Source: CAYOKT01 sp964404605
GTDB taxonomy: Bacteria; Electryoneota; Electryoneia; Electryoneales; Electryoneaceae
DNA: 7,048 bases
Assembly (NCBI GenBank): GCA_964404605.1
Contig: CAYOKT010000117.1
Coordinates: forward strand, 1 to 7,048
Direction of reading: 5' to 3'
Under the pieces are notes generated by a model, which made no database searches, had not been told where the DNA came from, and worked only from the letters and a program-made list of their open reading frames with translations. Of the stretch, positions 1 to 6,834 are shown in pieces. Numbering within the stretch: the stretch's first letter is position 1; every line of letters begins with the position of its first letter. The position numbers were made by a program, and so were the translations under genes.

Positions 1-2249
1 GTCGCCGCAGTCCGTTCGCTCGCGCCGCCCGCTCCGGTGGTGTCGACAGCCCCGGGCTCCGCGGCCGGCTGCTCTTCGGCGGGCTGCTCTTCGGCAGGCT
101 GTTCCGTCGCGGGCTGTTCCTCGCCCCCAACGGGCTGCTCTTCGCCGCCGGCGGGTTGTTCCTCACCCGTTTCCGCACCGCCCTCGCCGCCGGTTTCCCC
201 TTCTCCGGCGGCCCCGGCGCCCTCACCGGTCTCCGGGGCGGTTTCTTCTTCCTTCACGCCTTCCTGCGGCGCCTCTTCTTCGACCTCCATCCGCCGCCCC
301 GCGACGACCTTGCCGCCCTTCACCTCCGGCAGGGCGAAGGTCGGATCGGGGATCGGTTCACCCTGATGCTCGCGATCCACCAGGCTGAGGGCGATGGCGA
401 CCATCCGCTGGGCGGCGTTCTCCCGGTAGTCGTTCTCGCCCCAGCGGGTGACGACGTCCTCGTACGCCTCGTAGGCATTGACGAGGTACTGGGTGTTGTC
501 GGGATACTTCTCGAGCAGCGCCGCCATGTTATACTGGACACGCGGGGTCTTCTCGCTGAAGGGGAACTCGATGAGATAATTCTGGGTTACCGCCAGCGCC
601 TCGTCGATGGCCTCCTTCGAATCGGTGTCCAGCGCGTTCTTCACCGCGATGTTGAAATTGGTGTAGTAATACTTGGCCAGCAGCGTATCCGTCGCCTGCC
701 GCAACTCCGTGTCACCCGCGTGCGCCTTGTCCCACGGCGTGCCGCGCCGGTAATCCGCGAACAGCCTGCCCCGTTCCACGTAGGCGGAATCCAGGTCCCC
801 GATCTCCGCCTGGTACAGCTTGATGATGTTCTCCCGAAGCCAGGGATCCAGCTCGTTCGTCGGATAGAGTTCGATCGTCCGCTCGTACGCTTCGACGGCG
901 CTCACCTCATCGCCGATCTCGTCGCGGTACAGGTCGCCCAGGGTGTGCATCATGTCGAACCCGTAACGGCTCAACCGCAGGCTGTCCGCTTCGAGGAAAG
1001 CGACGGCGCTGTCGATCCCGGCGCCGGACCACTCCTCGGGGTCGAGACTGAAGCTGACCGCGAGGTACTTGATCGCCTCGTCGGCGAGGTTGATGAAGGA
1101 GGCCGCTCCGCCGCCGGTCTGCTCGCGTTCGTCGAAGGTGTACATCACGGTGGCATCGAAGTACTCCACCGCCTTTTCATAGGCTTCCTGCGTGCCGATC
1201 GTGAAATAGCACCACCCGAGCATGTAGAGCGCATCGTCGTACTGCTCGGATTCGGGGAATTCGAGCACCTTTTCGTAGAACGGGATCGCACTCTCCGGGT
1301 CGGACTGGGGCGGCATGAAGTAGAAATCGCCGATGCGGTAGAGCGACTCCGGCGTGTAGCGGCTCTCCGGGAAGTTGGACACCAGGGTGCGGAAGGTGTC
1401 CTTCGCCTGGCGTCTGCTGGAGGTGGTGCCCTGCTCGGTGTTGATCACCGCGATGTTGTAGAGCGCATCCGCGACATAGGAGGTGTTCGGGAACTCGTCG
1501 ATGATCCGGCGGAACGTGTTGATCGAACGGGTGAAGTCGCGCTTCGGTTCGGGCGGTTCGGGAGCGTCCGGCGGCAACTGCGCCACCTCCAGCGACCACT
1601 GCTCGAACTTGTCGATGTAGGCCTCGTCCTCCTCCTGGTAATAGAGGTCCCCGAGGCGGAACATGACTTCGGCGACGATTTCGTCGCGGTTCGCCACGCG
1701 CTGGATGACCGGGTTCTGGTCATAGGTGTTGAGGAAGATCTCGGCCTTCTTGATCAGGTCCTTGCGCTTCTGGGCGATCTGCGTGGTCACCTGGTTCAGT
1801 TCGGAGGCGTATTTCCGCCGGATCTGCTTCAGCTTCTCGAGGGGGTAGTTCCGCGCGCGCTGGATCTCGAGCGCGCGGAGGATGCGTTTGAAGGCCCCGC
1901 GGAGACGGACGATGCGCAGGTTGACCGTTCCCCGCTGCTCCAGCTCTGCGGCGGTGACCTGCTCCGAGAGGGCGTCCACCTGGAAGAGGATGAGCCGCCC
2001 CTGGTTGATCAGGGACTCGACCTCCGGCGTCCTCTCGATCCCCGTCGTCAGCGTGCGCCAGCGGTCGATGAGATCCCGGCCGAGGAGCGACCCCATGGGT
2101 TCCTGCCGGGCGAGGGTGTCACCCACCACCTCCTGGGCCCGGAGAGGAGCGGCGGACGTCAGCAGCAGGAGCACCACGGCCAGGGTCGTGGCCGCGAACC
2201 CGCTCGCCGCCCGGCGGCAGCCCCGCCTCTTGTTCCGCAGGTTCGCCAT
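1..2249 (-). CDS. Exported TPR-repeat protein with acidic EEQPA-repeat tail (C-terminus beyond window)
   Basis: An open frame of 749 codons starts at ATG 2249-2247 and reaches the left edge with no stop, so it is partial at its 3' end. Residues 1-39 form a Sec signal peptide: a basic n-region (MANLRNKRRGCRR), a hydrophobic core with LAVVLLLL, and a likely cleavage after RAQ. Residues about 75-175 are helical and rich in Lys, Arg and Glu. Residues about 190-620 carry TPR-like helix pairs, with signatures such as IIDEFPNTSYVADALYNIA, NFPESRYTPESLYRIGDFY and LEFPESEQYDDALYMLGWCYF, as in YbgF/BamD-type TPR proteins. From about 655 the chain becomes an acidic Glu/Gly/Pro tail. It is the second gene of a coupled operon with the larger TPR protein. 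A scaffold or assembly role in the periplasm or at the outer membrane is inferred. No enzymatic motif is visible and I cannot assign a gene name. Confidence 0.88.
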   Translation of the reverse strand, partial: MANLRNKRRGCRRAASGFAATTLAVVLLLLTSAAPLRAQEVVGDTLARQEPMGSLLGRDLIDRWRTLTTGIERTPEVESLINQGRLILFQVDALSEQVTAAELEQRGTVNLRIVRLRGAFKRILRALEIQRARNYPLEKLKQIRRKYASELNQVTTQIAQKRKDLIKKAEIFLNTYDQNPVIQRVANRDEIVAEVMFRLGDLYYQEEDEAYIDKFEQWSLEVAQLPPDAPEPPEPKRDFTRSINTFRRIIDEFPNTSYVADALYNIAVINTEQGTTSSRRQAKDTFRTLVSNFPESRYTPESLYRIGDFYFMPPQSDPESAIPFYEKVLEFPESEQYDDALYMLGWCYFTIGTQEAYEKAVEYFDATVMYTFDEREQTGGGAASFINLADEAIKYLAVSFSLDPEEWSGAGIDSAVAFLEADSLRLSRYGFDMMHTLGDLYRDEIGDEVSAVEAYERTIELYPTNELDPWLRENIIKLYQAEIGDLDSAYVERGRLFADYRRGTPWDKAHAGDTELRQATDTLLAKYYYTNFNIAVKNALDTDSKEAIDEALAVTQNYLIEFPFSEKTPRVQYNMAALLEKYPDNTQYLVNAYEAYEDVVTRWGENDYRENAAQRMVAIALSLVDREHQGEPIPDPTFALPEVKGGKVVAGRRMEVEEEAPQEGVKEEETAPETGEGAGAAGEGETGGEGGAETGEEQPAGGEEQPVGGEEQPATEQPAEEQPAEEQPAAEPGAVDTTGAGGASERTAA
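66..167 (-). repeat. Tandem 15-bp and 21-bp coding repeats (EEQPA / EEQPxGG)
   Basis: On the plus strand, units beginning near GGCTGCTCTTCGGC follow one another. Three 15-bp units (66-80, 81-95, 96-110) are followed by two 21-bp units (111-131, 132-152) and a partial unit to about 167. In the minus-strand gene they encode EEQPA/TEQPA pentads and EEQPxGG heptads within the acidic tail. All units are multiples of three, so gain or loss keeps the frame. They are probably a disordered linker that expands by slippage. Confidence 0.8.
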
Positions 2250-2255
2250 CACTCC
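2247..2255 (-). promoter_or_regulatory. TGATG stop/start overlap coupling the two TPR genes
   Basis: On the minus strand the TGA stop of the upstream TPR gene (2251-2249) shares its A with the ATG of the downstream gene (2249-2247). A GGAG (2255-2252) lies only two bases before the ATG, which is too close for an ideal independent ribosome-binding site. Initiation by ribosomes terminating on the upstream gene is therefore the likely mechanism. Confidence 0.8.
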
Positions 2256-4714
2256 GTTCCACTCCCCTCTCCGCCGGGCGCGGCGCCGCTCTCCTCCTCC
2301 GGCGACACCTGCTGCGGAGCATTCTCCCCCGTTTTCTCCCCGGCCGCGGCCAGTGACCGCTCCTCGATCAACCGGTCGAGTGAACTGATATTCTCATTGA
2401 GGTCGTTCTGATCCCTGAGCTGCTCGAGCAGCGTGTCGAAGTCGAGGTCGGCGAGGGCATACCGGGTGAAGGCGAAGTCGCGCCAGCCCTCGATGTCCCC
2501 GGCGATCTCCGCCAGACGCCCCTCCGAAAAGACGGTCAGATCCGTCTCGTTGATCCCCTGGAGACGCAGGAGGTTCTCCTGGGTCATGGCGAAGTCCAGC
2601 ACCTCGCTGTCGGTTTCGTCGAGCTCCTTCTCCGCCTCTTGCAGTTCACGGAGTGCCCTGTGAATCCGGACCAGCTCCCGCTCGCTGCGGCTGACCAGGG
2701 TGTCCGTGATCTCGTTGTGCAACTGGATCTCGGAAGCCTGTTGGGTCACCGTGGCGCGGTTCGCCTCCGCGAAACCACCCATCTGCACCATCGCCGAGAG
2801 TTTCTGCAGCATCATCTCGATCCGCTTGTAGGAACCCCGTAACGAAGCGAACTGCTCGCTCTCGATCGTGTCCCTGACGGTGCCCAGCTCATCGTACAGC
2901 TTGCGCACGCTGTCGCGCTCCGCGAGGTATTCCCCCACCCGCGGGTTCAGCTCCACGACCTCCGCGAGTTTCACCCGCTGGTAGAGACGGTCGAGACGCT
3001 GGCCGACGCGCAGGTACTCGAGGAACAGGTCCGGGTCGCCGGAGGCGAGGACGCTCTCCTCCATCCCCTTGACCTCCTTGATCCGCTCCGCGATGCGCCG
3101 CCGCTCCAGCAGGAAGCCGCGGACATCGGTCAGCCGGTTCAGGGTCTCGAGCATCTCGCGGTAGACATCGAGCGCCTCGTTGCGGCGGCCGAGAAGTTCG
3201 CTGTTGAACCCGCCAAGCGCCACCGCCTCATAATAGACCGGGTCTTCCGGGTAGGTCTCGCGGATCAGCTTCGTCAGGCTGTCGACCTCGGTGAAACGGT
3301 TCATCTTCGCCGCGGTCCACGCGAGACCGACAAGGGCGTACTTGTAGCTGTCGCTGCGCTTGTCCACCTGGAGGAAGGCTTCGCGGCTCTCCGAGAAACG
3401 CGAAAGCTCGAAATAGGAGTAGCCCAGCCGGACCATGGCCTCGTTGCCGAGCACGTACTCCGGCTCATCCCGCCCGAAACGCGTCTCCGCGAGGAAGCGG
3501 AACGGCTCGATCGCGTTCTCGTACTGTTTCATCCGGAGAAACGAATCGCCGTTGAGGAACGCAGCCTTGTACTCGTTCGGGGTGTACTCCGGCACGCGGC
3601 GGAAGGCATCGTGCGCCTCCGCGTAGTAGCCGCCGAGGTACAGGCCCAACCCGGCGGCGTAATACAACCGGGAAGCCTGGTCCACCTGTTCCGACGTGTA
3701 CGGCACGTTCTTTTCCAGCTCATCAAGCGCCTCGTTGAGGCGCTTGCTCTCCTCCTTCGAGAGATCTTCCGCGGAGAGGGAGTCGAGCAACGCGTTCCAC
3801 TGCTCATCATAGGAGAGGATGGAATCAAACCCGAAATCCACCGAGCCGTACTGGTCCCACAGCTCCTTGACGATGCTGAACCGGTTCAGGCGCTGATAGA
3901 TGTAGAACAGGCGGGCGAGGGCGTCGGGGCGGTATCCGCTCTCCGGGTACTCTTCGAGCAGCCTCCGGTACCCCGCCGCGGCGGAGAGATAATGTTTCAG
4001 CGCATATTGCGCCTCGCTGCGGTAATAGAGGATGTCGTCGAGGTTGTGGTAGGGATAGACCCCGAGGATATGGTTGAAGCGCAGGATGGCGAGGGGGTAG
4101 TCGTTCCCCGCGTAGGCCCGGGAGGCGAGCTTGAGGTCGTAGTCGAACATCCGCTTGACCTCGCTCGAGTCGCCGTCCCGGACGAGCCGTCCCTTGACCG
4201 CCTCGGCGAACACCAGTTTCTGTTCGTACTCGCGGCGCACGTAGTCGTGAGTCAACTGGTAGTAGTCGGCGATGGAGATGTACACCGAGTCCGGGATCTC
4301 CGGGGCCGGGAGGGTGTCGGCGGCGAACGGCGCGCTCTCGATCAACGACACATCGAGATCATCCCGCTGCTTCGCCTCCCTCAGGACCCCCTTGAACAGG
4401 CCGAGGAGGAATCGCTCCCTGAGGAGCATTTCCCGGTCGAGGGTCGTCTGCTTGCGGGCGTAGTACGCATCGCGGTAGGCATTGAACATCCAGCGGGTGC
4501 GGAGGGCGGAGAGATCCGCGGCGCTGACCTCCTCCACCGTGGTCTCCCCCCGCAGGAGAGCTTCCGGGTCCGGGGCGATGATCATCGGCTGCGCATGCAG
4601 AGATGCCGCACCTCCGGCCGCGATCAACAACCAGAGCGCCACAACGGCGGCTTTCGACCGACCGGAGTGCAGTCCGTGGCAGCCGCGGAAGCGACGTGCC
4701 TCGCCCTCTGTCAT
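2249..4714 (-). CDS. Exported TPR / coiled-coil protein, 821 aa
   Basis: I chose ATG 4714 because TGAGGGTGAGA sits directly before it. An in-frame TTG at 4777 would add 21 unlikely residues. Residues 1 to about 42 are a long signal peptide: a charged n-region, a core AAVVALWLLIAAGGAA, and an exit around SLHAQ. TPR-like helix pairs occupy about residues 190-285 (for example DYPLAILRFNHILGVYP and YLSAAAGYRRLLEEYPESGY) and about 344-527 (for example GYYAEAHDAFRRV, QYENAIEPFRFLAE and RRNEALDVYREML). Residues about 534-710 are heptad-rich and probably coiled coil, including SERELVRIHRALRELQEAEKEL. The last 35 or so residues are an acidic Glu/Gly/Pro tail. There is no lipobox cysteine and no catalytic motif. 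The protein probably acts in the periplasm as an interaction scaffold, together with the downstream TPR protein. This is inferred from architecture; the family cannot be named. Confidence 0.9.
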   Translation of the reverse strand: MTEGEARRFRGCHGLHSGRSKAAVVALWLLIAAGGAASLHAQPMIIAPDPEALLRGETTVEEVSAADLSALRTRWMFNAYRDAYYARKQTTLDREMLLRERFLLGLFKGVLREAKQRDDLDVSLIESAPFAADTLPAPEIPDSVYISIADYYQLTHDYVRREYEQKLVFAEAVKGRLVRDGDSSEVKRMFDYDLKLASRAYAGNDYPLAILRFNHILGVYPYHNLDDILYYRSEAQYALKHYLSAAAGYRRLLEEYPESGYRPDALARLFYIYQRLNRFSIVKELWDQYGSVDFGFDSILSYDEQWNALLDSLSAEDLSKEESKRLNEALDELEKNVPYTSEQVDQASRLYYAAGLGLYLGGYYAEAHDAFRRVPEYTPNEYKAAFLNGDSFLRMKQYENAIEPFRFLAETRFGRDEPEYVLGNEAMVRLGYSYFELSRFSESREAFLQVDKRSDSYKYALVGLAWTAAKMNRFTEVDSLTKLIRETYPEDPVYYEAVALGGFNSELLGRRNEALDVYREMLETLNRLTDVRGFLLERRRIAERIKEVKGMEESVLASGDPDLFLEYLRVGQRLDRLYQRVKLAEVVELNPRVGEYLAERDSVRKLYDELGTVRDTIESEQFASLRGSYKRIEMMLQKLSAMVQMGGFAEANRATVTQQASEIQLHNEITDTLVSRSERELVRIHRALRELQEAEKELDETDSEVLDFAMTQENLLRLQGINETDLTVFSEGRLAEIAGDIEGWRDFAFTRYALADLDFDTLLEQLRDQNDLNENISSLDRLIEERSLAAAGEKTGENAPQQVSPEEESGAAPGGEGSGTE

Positions 4715-4725
4715 TCTCACCCTCA
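4715..4725 (-). promoter_or_regulatory. Ribosome-binding site deciding the TPR gene start
   Basis: The minus strand reads TGAGGGTGAGA immediately before ATG 4714. Its GAGG (4724-4721) is six bases from the start codon, which is good Shine-Dalgarno spacing. No comparable site precedes the in-frame TTG at 4777. Confidence 0.7.
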
Positions 4726-4813
4726 GTTGCTGACCCCGACCCGGATGACTTCCCACAACACCGCGGCAACGCCGCAAAATCGGCCGGACACGATCACATG
4801 GAAAGTTTGGGCT

Positions 4814-4843
4814 AATCTAACCGTGCCTTAAACAGGGAGTCAA
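4814..4843 (-). promoter_or_regulatory. Candidate sigma70-type promoter for the TPR operon
   Basis: On the minus strand TTGACT (4843-4838, five of six matches to TTGACA) is followed after 18 bp by TAGATT (4819-4814, four of six matches to TATAAT). Transcription would begin near 4807, leaving a leader of about 90 nt before ATG 4714. The region is visibly richer in A+T than the genes beside it. This is a consensus match only, and sigma-factor preference in this organism is unknown. Confidence 0.5.
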
Positions 4844-4852
4844 GCGGACTCC
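4836..4852. promoter_or_regulatory. Palindrome over the -35 box, possible operator
   Basis: GGAGTC (4836-4841), five bases AAGCG, then GACTCC (4847-4852) form a perfect 6+6 palindrome. It covers the TTGACT -35 element of the minus-strand promoter. The 9-mer TCAAGCGGA inside it (4840-4848) recurs directly at 4866-4874, 26 bp away. The position suits a repressor or activator site, but no regulator is encoded in the window. Confidence 0.35.
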
Positions 4853-4914
4853 TGAAAACACCAAATCAAGCGGATGATTCCGGACCGGTACCCGATTCCA
4901 CTCCCCTTGCAAGC

Positions 4915-4923
4915 TACTATATT
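4915..4923 (+). promoter_or_regulatory. Candidate -10 box for the SDR-HAD operon
   Basis: TACTATATT contains TATATT (4918-4923, five of six matches to TATAAT), with TACTAT (4915-4920) as an overlapping alternative. It is the most AT-rich spot upstream of the plus-strand genes. No convincing -35 box lies 16-18 bp upstream, so an activator or another sigma factor may be needed. A start near 4930 would leave about 138 nt of leader before GTG 5068. Confidence 0.35.
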
Positions 4924-4988
4924 AGACACAACGAAGCAGCAGTCCTGCGACCCAGGTCACAGAAAACCGTATCCCGTAAACTCCTTTT

Positions 4989-5026
4989 CCGGGAATCCGC
5001 AACGGATCCGTCCGCTGGAATCCCGG
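4989..5026 (+). other. Nested hairpin in the SDR leader
   Basis: CCGGGAATCC (4989-4998) pairs with GGAATCCCGG (5017-5026) at nine of ten positions across an 18-nt loop. The loop itself contains the perfect 8-bp palindrome CGGATCCG (5003-5010). The structure lies about 40 nt before the preferred start codon. It could be an RNA leader structure or a protein-binding site; no U-run follows to make it an intrinsic terminator. Confidence 0.4.
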
Positions 5027-5054
5027 ATCACCCTGCGATGGATCGCGACCTCAC

Positions 5055-5070
5055 GGAGGGAAATGCCGTG
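5055..5070 (+). promoter_or_regulatory. Ribosome-binding site and GTG start of the SDR gene
   Basis: GGAGG (5055-5059) lies eight bases before GTG 5068-5070, which is near-ideal spacing. The in-frame ATG at 5038 has no Shine-Dalgarno match. Starting at GTG also puts the first SDR beta strand (RPLPLITG) right at the N-terminus, as the fold expects. Confidence 0.7.
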
Positions 5071-6021
5071 GAAAAGCGCCCCCTCCCGCTCATCACCGGC
5101 GTGCTCGGCGGCCTGGGCTCTCGAACGGCGGAACTCCTTCTGGATCAAGGGTTTGAGGTCTTCGGCGTGGACAACCTGGACCCCGGTTCCGCTCCCGCCG
5201 CCCACGCGAAGGAACGTCTCGCATCGCTCGGCGCCCTCGCCGGGTTCCACTTCCTCCCGCTGGATCTCCGCGCTCCCGACGCCGGCGCGAGGATCCGCGA
5301 CGCCCTCCTCCCCGCCGTCGTGCTGCACGCCGCCGGCCTCGAGCCGTGGCGGCGCGCCCCCGCGGACCTCGACTCCCTCGGCGGGGACCTCCTCCAGATG
5401 TCCGAAGCCCCGGTTTCCCTCGCCTCGGGAGACACCTTTCCCCTGGTGCTCCCGCTGCATGAACCCCTGGTCGAAGATGACCCGCGGGGAGATCACCCCG
5501 CGTGGCGTGAGCTTCTCGCGGCGGAATCCCGTCTCGTGGAGCGCCTCGCGTCCTCCTATCCCGGCGAAATCCGCGCGGCCGCCCTGCCCACCCTCTGGGG
5601 CCGCGGCCAGTCGCCCTTCAGCTTTCCCCTCCACGCTCTCTGGCAGGCGGCGAGCCGGCTGCCCTCCACCCTCCCGCCGGACCGGGGAGCCGTGCGCACC
5701 CTGCCGCTGGAGGCGGCGGCCCGACACCTGGTGGAGCTGGCTCTCACGGAGGAGACCGCCCTCCCGCCGCCGCCCGCGCCGCTGCCTGTCAACGCCCGCG
5801 ACCTTTCGGACGTGCTGCTGGAGGAGAGCGGAATCGCGCCCGTGGGGTCGGAAGTTGGCGAACTCCCCTGGTCCGCCCCCGCGGGTACGGACCCCTCCGC
5901 CGAGGAGACCGCCGCGATGCGCCGTGAGGCGCGCGGTCTCGCCCGATGGGCGCGCTCCCTGCCGCACTTCCCCCCGCCGGACTGGCCTCGCGGGGGGCGC
6001 GGGCGCCGAAAGCGGAGGTGA
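5068..6021 (+). CDS. Extended-SDR / NAD-dependent epimerase-like protein, catalytic residues apparently lost
   Basis: This is a 317-residue protein counted from GTG 5068. The dinucleotide-binding loop TGVLGGLG (residues 10-17) is an exact TGxxGxxG match. Strand 2 ends in GVDNLD, whose D35 would favour NAD over NADP. PLDLR (D67) and VVLHAAG (84-90) match the adenine contact and the usual HLAA segment. Downstream, LPTLWGRGQ (173-181) resembles the RxxNVYGPGQ region. Known family members use a Ser and a YxxxK pair. Here the segment before GDHPAWRELLAAE has no SS pair; by alignment W146 and L150 occupy the Tyr and Lys positions, so dehydrogenase or epimerase chemistry is doubtful. The chain has a Pro-rich stretch near 233-240 and a strongly basic C-terminus (GGRGRRKRR). 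It is followed after one base by the HAD gene and is cotranscribed with it. Fold assignment is confident; substrate unknown. Confidence 0.85.
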   Translation: MEKRPLPLITGVLGGLGSRTAELLLDQGFEVFGVDNLDPGSAPAAHAKERLASLGALAGFHFLPLDLRAPDAGARIRDALLPAVVLHAAGLEPWRRAPADLDSLGGDLLQMSEAPVSLASGDTFPLVLPLHEPLVEDDPRGDHPAWRELLAAESRLVERLASSYPGEIRAAALPTLWGRGQSPFSFPLHALWQAASRLPSTLPPDRGAVRTLPLEAAARHLVELALTEETALPPPPAPLPVNARDLSDVLLEESGIAPVGSEVGELPWSAPAGTDPSAEETAAMRREARGLARWARSLPHFPPPDWPRGGRGRRKRR

Positions 6022-6022
6022 G

Positions 6023-6766
6023 ATGCCTCCCGCCGCAACTCCCCCCGCCGGGCGGGTCCCCCCGCTCCATGCCCCCATCCGCTGGCTGTTCATCGATGTC
6101 GGCGGACCGCTGCTCGACGACACGCCGTTGCTCGAAGCCTACTACCGCTTCATCACCCGCGCGCTCATGGAGCGGGGCCTGGCGGTGGACGAGGCGCGCG
6201 TACAGGCGGCGCGCCGCCGTCACATCGAGGCGGGCACCCCGAGCGTCCACAAGGCGACCCTCTTCGAGCTGGCGGGCGACGAGGAGGCCGCTGGAGAGGT
6301 GCTGCGCGCCTTCCGAACCTGGCTGCGACCGAGACAGGCGGACCTGAACCCCCCGCAGCCCGGCGTGCGCGATGCGTTGGCGGAGCTCTCCCGGCGCTAC
6401 CGCCTCGCCCTCTGCGCCAACCAGGGAACGCAGATCCACGAGATCCTGCGCGGGTACGGTCTGCGCGAGTACTTCTCCGCGGCGGCGATCAGCGGGGAGG
6501 TCGGCCTGGAGAAGCCCGACCCCCGTCTCTTCCGCCACCTGCTCGGGGAGACCGGCGCGCGTCCCGGCGAGGTGGTCATGGTCGGCGATTCGCCGGGGAA
6601 TGACATCCTGCCGGCCCGGGCGCTGGGCATGAGGACGGTCCGCATCCTGACCGGCCCGGACAGCGACCCGGACTCTCCCATCGAAGCGGATGGAACCGTG
6701 CCCGCCCTCCGCGAACTGCCCGCCCTGCTGGCGCGGTGGGAGAGGTCCGGGCCGGGCGGAGAATAG
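6023..6766 (+). CDS. HAD-superfamily (subfamily IA-like) hydrolase, 247 aa
   Basis: ATG 6023 follows GGAGG (6014-6018) by four bases, and the SDR stop TGA lies one base upstream, so the two genes form an operon. Motif I is FIDVGGPLLDD with nucleophile D25; the usual Asp two residues later is G27. A helical cap follows, about residues 33-110. Motif II is LALCANQGT, with A132 where Ser or Thr is normal. Motif III is K164 in GLEKPDPRLF. Motif IV is GDSPGND with D189 and D194, followed by ALGMRTV. Length and order fit COG1011/YjjG-type phosphatases. From memory, a HAD subgroup with DVG at motif I and ANQ at motif II exists, so these changes may be a natural variant rather than decay. Mg-dependent dephosphorylation of a small phosphorylated metabolite is likely; substrate unknown. 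Confidence 0.9.
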   Translation: MPPAATPPAGRVPPLHAPIRWLFIDVGGPLLDDTPLLEAYYRFITRALMERGLAVDEARVQAARRRHIEAGTPSVHKATLFELAGDEEAAGEVLRAFRTWLRPRQADLNPPQPGVRDALAELSRRYRLALCANQGTQIHEILRGYGLREYFSAAAISGEVGLEKPDPRLFRHLLGETGARPGEVVMVGDSPGNDILPARALGMRTVRILTGPDSDPDSPIEADGTVPALRELPALLARWERSGPGGE

Positions 6767-6782
6767 AGGTTTCCAAGGGTAA

Positions 6783-6800
6783 GGCACGGCGCGCCGTGCC
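6783..6800. repeat. Perfect 18-bp palindrome downstream of the HAD gene
   Basis: GGCACGGCG (6783-6791) is followed directly by its exact reverse complement CGCCGTGCC (6792-6800), with no spacer. It starts 17 bases after the HAD stop codon. No T-run follows, so it is not a classical intrinsic terminator, although a very stable RNA hairpin could still protect or end the transcript. Similar GGCACGGCGCGCCGTGCC cores occur, as I recall, as dispersed intergenic repeats in several bacterial groups. Confidence 0.7.
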
Positions 6801-6834
6801 CTCGCAGCCTCCTGCTCACAAAGCGTGTGGATGG

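Noticed and set aside
37..366. Plus-strand Cys/Ser-rich repeat peptide (GCSSAGCSS pattern) resembling a RiPP precursor
   Set aside because: The pattern is exactly the antisense reading of the EEQPA-encoding repeats in the minus-strand gene. No maturation enzyme is nearby.
156..2411. Plus-strand open frame of 751 codons antisense to the TPR genes
   Set aside because: It spans the junction of two well-supported minus-strand genes and shows no signal peptide, fold motif or ribosome-binding site. Long antisense frames are expected in GC-rich coding DNA.
3611..4831. Plus-strand open frame of 406 codons
   Set aside because: It is antisense to the 821-residue TPR gene and runs through its signal peptide and promoter region, with no recognisable domain.
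5038..5067. ATG 5038 as the SDR start
   Set aside because: It has no Shine-Dalgarno match and adds ten residues before the first beta strand. GTG 5068 has GGAGG at ideal spacing.
4874..6022. N-terminal extension of the HAD frame making a 630-residue protein
   Set aside because: The added 383 residues are an out-of-frame reading of the SDR gene, Ser/Arg/Pro-rich and without motifs. ATG 6023 has its own GGAGG and gives a normal HAD length.
4957..6123. Minus-strand open frame of 388 codons
   Set aside because: It is antisense to the SDR gene and to the HAD motif I region, has Gly/Arg-rich composition and no domain.
6783..6815. Intrinsic terminator for the SDR-HAD operon
   Set aside because: The palindrome is strong but is followed by CTCGCAGCCT rather than a T-run and has no loop, so it is listed as a repeat instead.
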